NCBI RefSeq assembly: GCF_001514065.1
Contig: NZ_KQ948425.1
Span: forward strand, 240,067 to 304,066
Length of the DNA stretch: 64,000 nucleotides
Direction: 5' to 3'
DNA from: Streptomyces antibioticus
Lineage (GTDB): Bacteria > Actinomycetota > Actinomycetes > Streptomycetales > Streptomycetaceae
Shown: one piece after another, positions 44,301-50,742 of the stretch
Position numbering within the stretch: the first letter of the stretch is position 1
Layout: every line of letters begins with the position of its first letter
Program-made: the position numbers and the translations under genes
Notes under the pieces: generated by a model
The model's database searches: none
What the model was told of the DNA's origin: nothing
Seen by the model: the letters and a program-made list of their open reading frames with translations, nothing else

Positions 44301-44852
44301 GTCATGCTCCGGGGCATCGTGTTCAAGGGCGAGCTCTACCCGCTCGAGGACGACCCCCAGGTGACGGCCAAGCTCACGGGCACCTTCGCGGTCCCCGCCT
44401 ACGCCGAACTGTCCGGCACCTTCGGTGCCTACATCGGCGCCGAGATCGCGCTCGGCGCGGCCGGCGCCAAGGGCGGCATCGACATCACCCCGTCACTACG
44501 GATCGACGGCGAGGGCGGCATTGCGATCGCCGCCGACTACAACAAGGACGGCTTCGCCTTCGGTGCCACGGCTTACGCCGAAGGCCAGTTGACGGCCGCC
44601 GCCCGGGTGAACCTGGCCGCGGATCTGTATGCCGCGTGGGGGTTGTTCTCCCATCGCTGGACCTACGACGTGGCCAACGTCTCGGCGCCCCTGGGACCGC
44701 AGCTCAAACTCACCCTCGGCCGCGTCGCCTACGACAAGAACGGCCAGCTGACCTGGCCGAGCCTGTCCCAGATCAAGGTCGAACCCGAGTCCATCGACCC
44801 CGTCAGGGTCGTCAAGGACATGCTCGGTCGCGGCCAGGCGAAGGAGCGCTGA
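41346..44852 (+). CDS. DUF4157 (eCIS core) protein with HNH-like motif and long beta-rich C-terminus; candidate cargo
   Basis: 1168 aa from ATG 41346. A Ser/Pro/Arg-rich start of about 95 residues leads to a DUF4157 domain (about 95-185): PLPASLRGQMEAGFGRDLGH, VRVHDDPTAARAATALEARA and LIAHELAHVMQAYG with zincin HExxH at H167-H171. Residues about 380-420 read GCDVDHIVERQLNGTSHPTN and LQLLTSSKNRAAG, an HNH-nuclease-like signature (D-H...N...N). Residues about 570-1168 are Lys/Gly-rich repetitive beta strands resembling amyloid- or translocator-like repeats (for example GKLTVVYANDELKLVAPIPA). DUF4157 marks eCIS loading proteins and toxins. An in-frame TTA at 42915 (Leu524) is present. Separated from the next gene by 33 nt with its own ribosome site. 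Confidence 0.82.
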   Translation: MRRLAHAVRPAQHSLPRSRQASNPAPRQVSVPSFATSTNVRATTRTGPTPAFVAPRPAAAGGSPATKSLGPSARAATTRPPATPAVGAEHVRAVVAQPGAPLPASLRGQMEAGFGRDLGHVRVHDDPTAARAATALEARAFSLGPHLVFGDGQYAPGTPAGRGLIAHELAHVMQAYGVMAQPAATVNDPAAETEADRAVRVLAAGGRPMLATRTGPSVIRRAALSAAAPASLPASAPGPATVSKEAAAQPATAAPPALRLPPGMTVAVDEPAGLGTTRLVVVLTDFTFPADKGAGNWVQKAYADAAANEQLICTPIINGDSVSFDKDEDTGYRAAWLKNFGFTTTKSLSDTIMAKAKEDENVRDKLADPEVHNLVTGLGDGFGKSGCDVDHIVERQLNGTSHPTNLQLLTSSKNRAAGPKLYHALLSYVRQIRDPSMRGPGVRDLRIRIAAVTVPVGQADASFVIEDLLRSSEAVRGSSAPKGKGVGTPVRLSAGGQSATVYVRDSNGTSLDNLSRRIVPGMRLRKYHRGPGGAQSTKDTVSAVLDSHTMQAAQTDDATILLDAELVSANSPQAAAPPSPPTAADPAPDKTAPGEARRLKLNPATNKKIAFHYLYLSPGELTKVTLDDQGRFRGEGTIRSSVPFLGKLTVVYANDELKLVAPIPADKLVSPLPSAFRFTGGELALQLSPSLVPNGKLTFAVGPPAKPVLLGTLTVALQNGALVATGELVPAGKLPGVSAAAGQVMWNSDTGWSGKITASTASIPHSTADVEVGFTSTGGKFAPYAHGAITTTVRNSRLVLGARWDGKAVTYTGSVTIDKPLPLINSVKLSGSYSDRSLRLQGDADIKWNTIKGTMQVEYNRTEEDEEGHFSGAATVTVKTAKADGSLALKFDEKGYSGKGSIGYQITKDLKPVLTAEIKDRKVKLSGEVTVGDIVLVRRWPSAQGGTVPLLKGVGAKFSVPTPVPAVTAYIELRGSLQLGYGVGPVMLRGIVFKGELYPLEDDPQVTAKLTGTFAVPAYAELSGTFGAYIGAEIALGAAGAKGGIDITPSLRIDGEGGIAIAADYNKDGFAFGATAYAEGQLTAAARVNLAADLYAAWGLFSHRWTYDVANVSAPLGPQLKLTLGRVAYDKNGQLTWPSLSQIKVEPESIDPVRVVKDMLGRGQAKER

Positions 44853-44885
44853 CGTGCCCGCGCACGGACGGAAAGGAGGACCGCG

Positions 44886-45542
44886 TTGACCACGTTTCCC
44901 GGCTCACCGCGCACGGTGCGCGGCGGGTTCGTCGTGATGGACGCCGACGGGCGCGCCGCCGTGCGCACCGTCCCGTTCCAGTACAACCCGGAGGCCCTGA
45001 CCCGGACCCTCACCCCACGGGGTGCGGCCACCGACACCGGGGACCGGCTGGAGGCGCTGCGGCTCGTGGGGCCGCCGGTGGAGACGGTCAAGCTCGAGAT
45101 CGTCCTCGACGCCACCGACCGGCTGGAGAAGCCGGCCCTGCATCCGGCCACGGTCGCCGAGGGCATCGCCGCCGATCTCGCCGAGCTGGAGACCATGATC
45201 TCGCCGCAGACCACTGACCTGGTGGCCGCCGAGGCGCTGGCCCGGCGGGGCACGCTGGAGATCCTTCCGCTGCCCTCCCCGCTCCTGCTGCTGGTCCTGG
45301 GCGCGCACCGCACGCTGCCGGTGCGCATCACCGAGTTCACCGCCACCGAGGAGGCCTTCGACACACGGCTCAACCCGATCCTCGCCCGGGTGGCGCTGGG
45401 CGTGCGGGTGCTGTCGTTCGACGATCTGGCACCCGGCTCGAAGGGCGCCGAGCTCTTCCTGACGGCCGCCCGTCGCCGCGAGCGTCTGGCCGGGCGCCGC
45501 GGGGCCGACGTACGCGGTCTCGGTCTGTCGAGGCTGCCATGA
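44886..45542 (+). CDS. CIS tube-binding baseplate protein (Afp7 N-terminal/CIS_tube-like)
   Basis: 218 aa from TTG 44886: AAAGGAGG ends 6 nt upstream, so the TTG start is firm. The domain is MDADGRAAVRTVPFQYNPEA then LTRTLTPRG, with ETVKLEIVLDATDRLEKPAL, LVLGAHRTLPVRITEFTATE and EAFDTRLNPILARVALGVRV. This is the CIS tube-protein/gp53-related family that connects tube and baseplate (Afp7 also carries a LysM domain, here supplied by the next, overlapping gene at 45539). Confidence 0.85.
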   Translation: MTTFPGSPRTVRGGFVVMDADGRAAVRTVPFQYNPEALTRTLTPRGAATDTGDRLEALRLVGPPVETVKLEIVLDATDRLEKPALHPATVAEGIAADLAELETMISPQTTDLVAAEALARRGTLEILPLPSPLLLLVLGAHRTLPVRITEFTATEEAFDTRLNPILARVALGVRVLSFDDLAPGSKGAELFLTAARRRERLAGRRGADVRGLGLSRLP

Positions 45543-45862
45543 CGGTCCCCGCGTTCCCGCCGAACAGTCGCTACCACGCCGTGCCCGTCGTCACCCGTAC
45601 CGCGCAGGACGCCACCGCCGAGGTCTTCCTGGCTCGTCGGCTGCTGCCCGCGCCGGAGCGCCATGTGCCGCTCGCCCACCGCACGCTCGACGGCTCCGAG
45701 CGGCCGGACACACTCGCCCACGACGCCTACGGGGACCCCGCGCTGTGGTGGCGGATCGTCGACGCGAGCGGTGAGGCCGATCCGGCGCTGCTGACCGGTA
45801 CCGAGGGCCGCCACGTCATGATCCCGCTCCCCCTGGAGATCGCAGACCATGGCCACGCTTAG
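45539..45862 (+). CDS. LysM/gp53-like baseplate protein
   Basis: 107 aa from ATG 45539 (ATGA overlap). It starts with SRYHAVPVVTRTAQDATAEV and carries the conserved core RPDTLAHDAYGDPALWWRIV, the 'RxDxLAxxxYGDPxxWWRI' pattern of LysM-like baseplate proteins that join the spike hub to the wedges. Together with the preceding gene it forms a split equivalent of Afp7. The following hub gene starts 14 bases before this stop. Confidence 0.82.
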   Translation: MTVPAFPPNSRYHAVPVVTRTAQDATAEVFLARRLLPAPERHVPLAHRTLDGSERPDTLAHDAYGDPALWWRIVDASGEADPALLTGTEGRHVMIPLPLEIADHGHA

Positions 45863-46967
45863 CGCGGTCACGCTGACCGTCCGGATGGGGCCGGTGGCCG
45901 TCGCGCCCGCCCCGAAGGCGGTGATCGACGCCATAGAGGGTGCGACGGTCACGCATGCGGTGGGTGCGCGCTCGGGCTTCCAGCTCAGCCTCACGTACTC
46001 CAAGACCTCGCCGATCGCGACGACGCTGCTGCCCACCGGGTTCTTCGATCCGATGATGCGCGTGGTGCTGGTCGCGACGCTGCGCGGGGTACCGAAGGTG
46101 CTCGCCGACGGTCCGATCAAGCGTCAGGACGTCACCGCCACCGGCCGCCCGGGCGAGTACCGCCTCGTCGTGACCGGCGAGGACGTCTCCGGGTACATGG
46201 ACGTGGCCGACCTGACCGGGTTCCCGTTCCCGGGCATGCCGCCGTTCGCCCGGGTGGCGCTGATGATGGCCAAGTACGCGCCGCTTGGCGTCGTACCGAT
46301 GACGATCCCGCCGCCGTTCCAGCCGCCGGTGAACCCCGTGGAGAAGATCCCCCAGCAGCAGGGCACCGACTTCGAGTACGCCACCAAGCTCGCCAAGGAC
46401 GCCGGCCACGAGTTCTACGTCGTCCCGGGCCCCCTGCCTGGGGCGAACACCGCCTACTGGGGGCCTCAACTGCGGGTCGGGGCCGTACAGCCGGCTCTCA
46501 CCGTCGACATGGACGCCGCCGCCAACCTCGACAGCATGAGCTTCTCCGCCGACGGCAACGCGGCCGTCCTGCCGTACGGGCACGTCAAGGTCGCCGGCTT
46601 CGCGGTGCCCGTGCCCGCTCCGGACATCGCCCTGCTCAAACCACCCCTTGCCGCCCGGCCGTTGGTGCCCACCCGGACCAAATTGTGGGAGACCGACGAC
46701 ATGACGCTGCCGGAGATCCTGATGACGCTTCTCGCGGGCCGCGGTACGGCCGACCCGGTGACCGCGACCGGATCGATGGACCTGGCCCGCTACGGCCGCC
46801 CCCTGGACGCCCGGTCCCTGGTCGGGGTGCGGGGTGCGGGGCGGGCGCACGACGGGCTGTGGTTCGTGCGCTCGGTGACCCACACGCTGGGACGGGGGAG
46901 CTGGAAACAGGCGTTCCAGCTGGCCCGGGACGGACTCGTGTCGCATGTGACGGAGGTAGCCCCATGA
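45849..46967 (+). CDS. Spike hub protein (VgrG N-terminal/gp27-like, late control D)
   Basis: 372 aa from ATG 45849. It has the gp27-like beta domain of VgrG/phage late control D: AIEGATVTHAVGARSGFQLS, MRVVLVATLRGVPKVLADGP, IKRQDVTATGRPGEYRLVVT and GQDVSG-type loop GEDVSGYMDV. Later blocks are GTDFEYATKLAKDAGHEFYV and GRAHDGLWFVRSVTHTLGRG. It forms the trimeric hub under the tube. The OB-fold/spike portion that follows in a one-piece VgrG is encoded by the next gene (ATGA overlap). Confidence 0.88.
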   Translation: MATLSAVTLTVRMGPVAVAPAPKAVIDAIEGATVTHAVGARSGFQLSLTYSKTSPIATTLLPTGFFDPMMRVVLVATLRGVPKVLADGPIKRQDVTATGRPGEYRLVVTGEDVSGYMDVADLTGFPFPGMPPFARVALMMAKYAPLGVVPMTIPPPFQPPVNPVEKIPQQQGTDFEYATKLAKDAGHEFYVVPGPLPGANTAYWGPQLRVGAVQPALTVDMDAAANLDSMSFSADGNAAVLPYGHVKVAGFAVPVPAPDIALLKPPLAARPLVPTRTKLWETDDMTLPEILMTLLAGRGTADPVTATGSMDLARYGRPLDARSLVGVRGAGRAHDGLWFVRSVTHTLGRGSWKQAFQLARDGLVSHVTEVAP

Positions 46968-47476
46968 CAACCGGGCCGAAGTTCTTCGGGAAATACCGGG
47001 CCACGGTCCTCAACACCGCAGACCCGCTGCTCCAGGGCCGTATCCAGGTCCAGCTCTCCGACCGCTACGGGCTGTTCCCGTCGACGTGGGCGCTGCCCGC
47101 GCTGCCGTTCGCGGCCAAGGGCACGGCCGGGATCATCGCGCTCCCCCAGACCGGCAGCACCGTGTGGGTGGAGTTCGAGGCCGGTGACCCCGACTCTCCC
47201 ATCTGGAGCGGAGCATTCTGGCCGGACCCGTCCGGCGCCCCGGCACTCGCGATGGCCGGCACTCCCGTGACCCCGAACATCCATCTGCAGACCACCACCG
47301 GCGTCTCGGTCACCCTGTCCGACCTGCCCGCCACCCAGGTACAGGTCACCACTCCGACCGGAGCGACGATCGTCATCGGGACGGCCGGCATCACCATCAG
47401 CAACGGACAGGGCGCGTCCATCGCGCTGGTCGGACCGTCCGTGAACATCAACGGCGGTGCGTTGGTCGTGACTTGA
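46964..47476 (+). CDS. Spike protein, OB-fold/gp5-like (VgrG C-terminal half)
   Basis: 170 aa from ATG 46964. The N-terminal OB fold KYRATVLNTADPLLQGRIQV, QLSDRYGLFPSTWALPALPF, GSTVWVEFEAGDPDSPIWSG and AFWPDPSGAPAL matches the gp5/VgrG base-plate spike domain. The C-terminal half (TTTGVSVTLSDLPATQVQVT, GATIVIGTAGITISNGQGAS) is a triple-stranded beta-helix repeat. It is the needle under the PAAR-like tip. A 55-nt gap follows, and the next gene has its own AAAGGAGG site. Confidence 0.9.
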   Translation: MTTGPKFFGKYRATVLNTADPLLQGRIQVQLSDRYGLFPSTWALPALPFAAKGTAGIIALPQTGSTVWVEFEAGDPDSPIWSGAFWPDPSGAPALAMAGTPVTPNIHLQTTTGVSVTLSDLPATQVQVTTPTGATIVIGTAGITISNGQGASIALVGPSVNINGGALVVT

Positions 47477-47531
47477 GCCCGCATCCCGACCACGTCCGCA
47501 TCCGACTTCTGCACACCGAAAGGAGGTCGCC

Positions 47532-47867
47532 ATGCCGGGGCCCGTCCTGCACTCCGGAGCCACCGCCACCTGCCCGCACGGGGCGCCGCTGACCATCGTC
47601 ACCGCCGACGCCCGTGTCATGGTGTCCGGCACTGCGGCCGCCGTCCTCACCGACCAGGGCACGGTGGCGGGTTGTCCGTTCACCGTGCCGACGGCCAAGC
47701 CTCAGCCGTGTGTCACTACCAAGTGGATGAGCGGCGCCACCCGGGTGACCTCCTCGGGCCGTCCGCTGCTGATCAACCCGGCGGGGGCGATCTGTCAGTC
47801 GGCGGAACAGATCCCCGCCGGACCGCCCGTGATCTCCGGCTCACAGACCCGGGTCGTGGCGACATGA
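47532..47867 (+). CDS. PAAR-like spike tip protein
   Basis: 111 aa from ATG 47532 with AAAGGAGG 5 nt upstream. It is a compact Gly/Val/Cys protein: MPGPVLHSGATATCPHGAPL, VLTDQGTVAGCPFTVPTAKP and SSGRPLLINPAGAICQSAEQ. The DUF4280/PAAR-like pattern with Cys and His residues is seen (CPHG, GCPF, PCVTTKW, ICQS), suitable for metal binding at the needle point (Afp10-like). Overlaps the gp25 gene by ATGA. Confidence 0.85.
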   Translation: MPGPVLHSGATATCPHGAPLTIVTADARVMVSGTAAAVLTDQGTVAGCPFTVPTAKPQPCVTTKWMSGATRVTSSGRPLLINPAGAICQSAEQIPAGPPVISGSQTRVVAT

Positions 47868-48238
47868 GCCGACTCGCCTTCCCCTTCGCCGTCACCGCGT
47901 TGGGCCGCTCCGACCAGGTGCCGTACGGCAGCGCCGCACATGTACGGCAGATGCTCGAACTGCTGGTGCCGACGCTGCCCGGGGAGCGGGTGATGCGACC
48001 CGAACTGGGCACCCCCGCCCACCAGTTGGTGTTCGGCTCGCAGGACGCACCCGTCACCCTCGCCCTCTCGGCCGCCCTGCAGTCCTCGATCCAGCAGTGG
48101 CTGGGCGAGGTGCTCACACTGCGGGACGTGGTCGTCGACACCAGCGGCGAGGAGGGCGTGCTGGAGATCGCCATCGCCTACGAGGTACGGGCGAACGGGG
48201 CCACGGACGAGGTGCGCCTGCGGAGGACTCTCGGATGA
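47864..48238 (+). CDS. Baseplate wedge protein gp25-like
   Basis: 124 aa from ATG 47864. It shows the gp25/GPW family order: SRLAFPFAVTALGRSDQVPY, HVRQMLELLVPTLPGERVMR, PELGTPAHQLVFGSQDAPVT and LQSSIQQWLGEVLTLRDVVV. The short acidic-Arg core 'GERVMRPELGTP' contains the EPR-like motif known to join the sheath to the baseplate in contractile systems. Afp9-type component; ATGA overlap into the next gene. Confidence 0.92.
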   Translation: MSRLAFPFAVTALGRSDQVPYGSAAHVRQMLELLVPTLPGERVMRPELGTPAHQLVFGSQDAPVTLALSAALQSSIQQWLGEVLTLRDVVVDTSGEEGVLEIAIAYEVRANGATDEVRLRRTLG

Positions 48239-50742
48239 GCGAGGCCCGCTACTACTGCTGCGACGACCGCCGTCGCGCCGCCCTCGCCGCGGCAGGACCG
48301 GTGGGGGTGTCCGGAATCGACTACGTCGAGGTGCGACGGGGCAGGACGAACGGCGATCCGAGCGAGATCGACATCGTGCTGGTCAAGCCGCTTCCGTCGG
48401 CGGTGGCCGCTCTCACGGTCGACAACATCGAGCTGACCGGTGGGGTACGTTTCCCCGCGCCCCGGGTGGATCGGGTCGTGGCGGTACCGGGGGGCGGGGA
48501 GCCGGTGTCGAGGTACACGGTCAGGGTCCCGGGCGGCCAACCGATCGACTTCTCCACCTACCGTCTCGCGATCGTCGCCGGACCGGGCTCGGGCGCTCCG
48601 GACTTCCTCGATCCCCGGCTGTCCTCGGTCGAGTTCTCCTTCGCCGTGGACTGCGCGGCGGACGGCGACTGCGCCCCTGACCGCCGGGAACTGCCGTCGC
48701 CACAGGAGCCGGATCCCCCCTTCGACTACCGCACCCGGGACTGGGAGGGTTTCCGCCGTCTGATGCTGGACCGGATGTCGGTCCTCGTCCCCGGCTTCCG
48801 CGAGGACGATCCGGTCGATCTGACGACGACGATCGTCGAGGCCCTCGCCTACCGCGCCGACCAGCAGAGCTACACCCTCGACTGGGTCGGCACCGAGGCC
48901 TTCCTGGACACCGCGCGCACCCGGGCCTCGCTGACCCGCCACGCCCGGCTGCTGGACCACACGCCCGGTGAAGGGGCCTCGGCCCGTACGTACGTCGCCG
49001 TGTCCTTCGCCGCACGCGACCCCGCCGAGGAGGGCCACCGGCTGCGGGCGGGCACACCCGTGCTGCCCCGCTCCCCGGCACCGTCCCCCGTCGTCGCGGC
49101 AGCCGACTACCCTGCCCTGCTCGCCGCCGCTCCGGTGGTCTTCGAGACCCTCGCCGAGCTGCCGCTGTGGAGTTGGCGCTCCGACATCGCCCTGCACACC
49201 TGGGGCGACGAGCGCTGCACCCTGCCCGCGGGCGCCACCGCGGTCACGCTCGTGGACACCGGCCAGGGCACCGGGCCCTTGGCGGCGGGTGACTTCCTAC
49301 TGCTGGCCGAGACCGTCGCCCCGGACACGGGCCGTCCCGAGGACGCCGATCCGCGTCACCGCCATGTCGTACGGCTGACCCGGGTGACGACGGTGAAGGA
49401 CGTCCTGCTGCCCGACGCGGACCTTCTCGACGTCGAGTGGGACTCGGCCGACGCGCTCCCCTTCGACCTCGTGGTCTCCGCCGAGGTGGCACAGGCGTCC
49501 GGACCGGCCCGGCAGGTCGTGTGCGCCCGCGCGCACGGCAATGTCGTACTCGCCGAGCACGGTGCCTCGCTGCCGCCGCGCCCGCATCTGAATCTGCCGC
49601 CGTCGGCGACCGCCGCCCTGGCACCCCGGCTGTCTCCGCCCGCCCCGCAGGCAGGGGTCACCTGGCGGCCCGGGGTGACGGCCGGCGTGGGGCCCGCGGC
49701 ACGGGTCGCGGCGCACGGGCCGGCGGATGCGGGGCTGCCGTCGGCCGCCGCGCTGACGGCGATCGACCCGGCCCGGTGTCTGCCGGACCTCACGCTGCAC
49801 GACGCCTTCGCCTCGTGGACCGTGCGCCGTGATCTGCTGCTGAGCGCGCGCTTCGCCCGGGACTTCGTCGTCGAGACGAGTTCGGACGGCACAGCTGTGC
49901 TGCGGTTCGGGGACGGTACGCACGGACTGGTCCCGTCGGTGGGCGATGTGCTCACGATCAGCGGGCGATTCGGCACCGGAACGCTCGGCAACCTGGGCGC
50001 CGACGCACTGGGGCGCCTGGTGCTGCCCGACGCCGAGGCCCGTGTCGGCATCACGGCGGTGACCAACCCGGTCGCGGCGTCGGGCGGCGCCGCACCCGAG
50101 GCGGACGCGGCCCTCCGGGTGGCCGCGCCGCAGGCCTTTCGCCGGCAGGAGCGGGCCGTGACGGCCGCGGACTACGCCGACGCGGCCCGCCGGTACCCCG
50201 GAGTCGCCGACGCCGTCGCCGTCCCGCGCTGGACCGGCGCCTGGCAGACCGTGATCGTCCATGTCGACCGCCAGGGCGGCGCGAGCCTCGACACGGCCTT
50301 CCGTTCAGGGCTGCTCGCTCATCTCGAATCGTTCCGGCTCGCAGGGTTCGATGTCGCGGTGCGCGCGGCGCAGACCGTGCCGTTGGACATCGCTCTCGCG
50401 GTGTGCGCCGCGCCGGAAGAGCTGCGCGCCGAGGTGGCGCGCCGGGTGCGGGCGGCGCTCTCTCCGCCGGGCGGCGGGGGCGGCGGCCCGGGGTTCTTCC
50501 ATCCCGACCGGTTCGGCTTCGGCACCCCCTTGTATCTGTCGGCGCTGCTGAGCGCCGTGATGGCGGTGCGCGGTGTGCGCAGCGTCGAGCCGCTGGTCTT
50601 CCAGCGGTTCGGGCGGCCACCTCGCGACGAGCTCCGGCACGGGGTGATCCGCCCGGCATCGGCCGAGGTGCTCGAACTGCGTGACGATCCCAGCTTCCCG
50701 GAGCACGGACGGCTCCGGCTCGATGTGCGAGGTGGGCGATGA
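48235..50742 (+). CDS. Baseplate J/gp6-like wedge protein (first of two)
   Basis: 835 aa from ATG 48235. The N-terminus MSEARYYCCDDRRRAALAAA with GPVGVSGIDYVEVRRGRTNG is an eCIS-specific extension. FDYRTRDWEGFRRLMLDRMS then TTTIVEALAYRADQQSYTLD and TEAFLDTARTRASLTRHARL is the conserved helical start of gpJ-like baseplate proteins. The C-terminal NPVAASGGAAPEADAALRVA and PQAFRRQERAVTAADYADAA is typical of the wedge family. Likely the Afp11-type ring protein. Start and stop both overlap the neighbours by ATGA. Confidence 0.9.
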   Translation: MSEARYYCCDDRRRAALAAAGPVGVSGIDYVEVRRGRTNGDPSEIDIVLVKPLPSAVAALTVDNIELTGGVRFPAPRVDRVVAVPGGGEPVSRYTVRVPGGQPIDFSTYRLAIVAGPGSGAPDFLDPRLSSVEFSFAVDCAADGDCAPDRRELPSPQEPDPPFDYRTRDWEGFRRLMLDRMSVLVPGFREDDPVDLTTTIVEALAYRADQQSYTLDWVGTEAFLDTARTRASLTRHARLLDHTPGEGASARTYVAVSFAARDPAEEGHRLRAGTPVLPRSPAPSPVVAAADYPALLAAAPVVFETLAELPLWSWRSDIALHTWGDERCTLPAGATAVTLVDTGQGTGPLAAGDFLLLAETVAPDTGRPEDADPRHRHVVRLTRVTTVKDVLLPDADLLDVEWDSADALPFDLVVSAEVAQASGPARQVVCARAHGNVVLAEHGASLPPRPHLNLPPSATAALAPRLSPPAPQAGVTWRPGVTAGVGPAARVAAHGPADAGLPSAAALTAIDPARCLPDLTLHDAFASWTVRRDLLLSARFARDFVVETSSDGTAVLRFGDGTHGLVPSVGDVLTISGRFGTGTLGNLGADALGRLVLPDAEARVGITAVTNPVAASGGAAPEADAALRVAAPQAFRRQERAVTAADYADAARRYPGVADAVAVPRWTGAWQTVIVHVDRQGGASLDTAFRSGLLAHLESFRLAGFDVAVRAAQTVPLDIALAVCAAPEELRAEVARRVRAALSPPGGGGGGPGFFHPDRFGFGTPLYLSALLSAVMAVRGVRSVEPLVFQRFGRPPRDELRHGVIRPASAEVLELRDDPSFPEHGRLRLDVRGGR

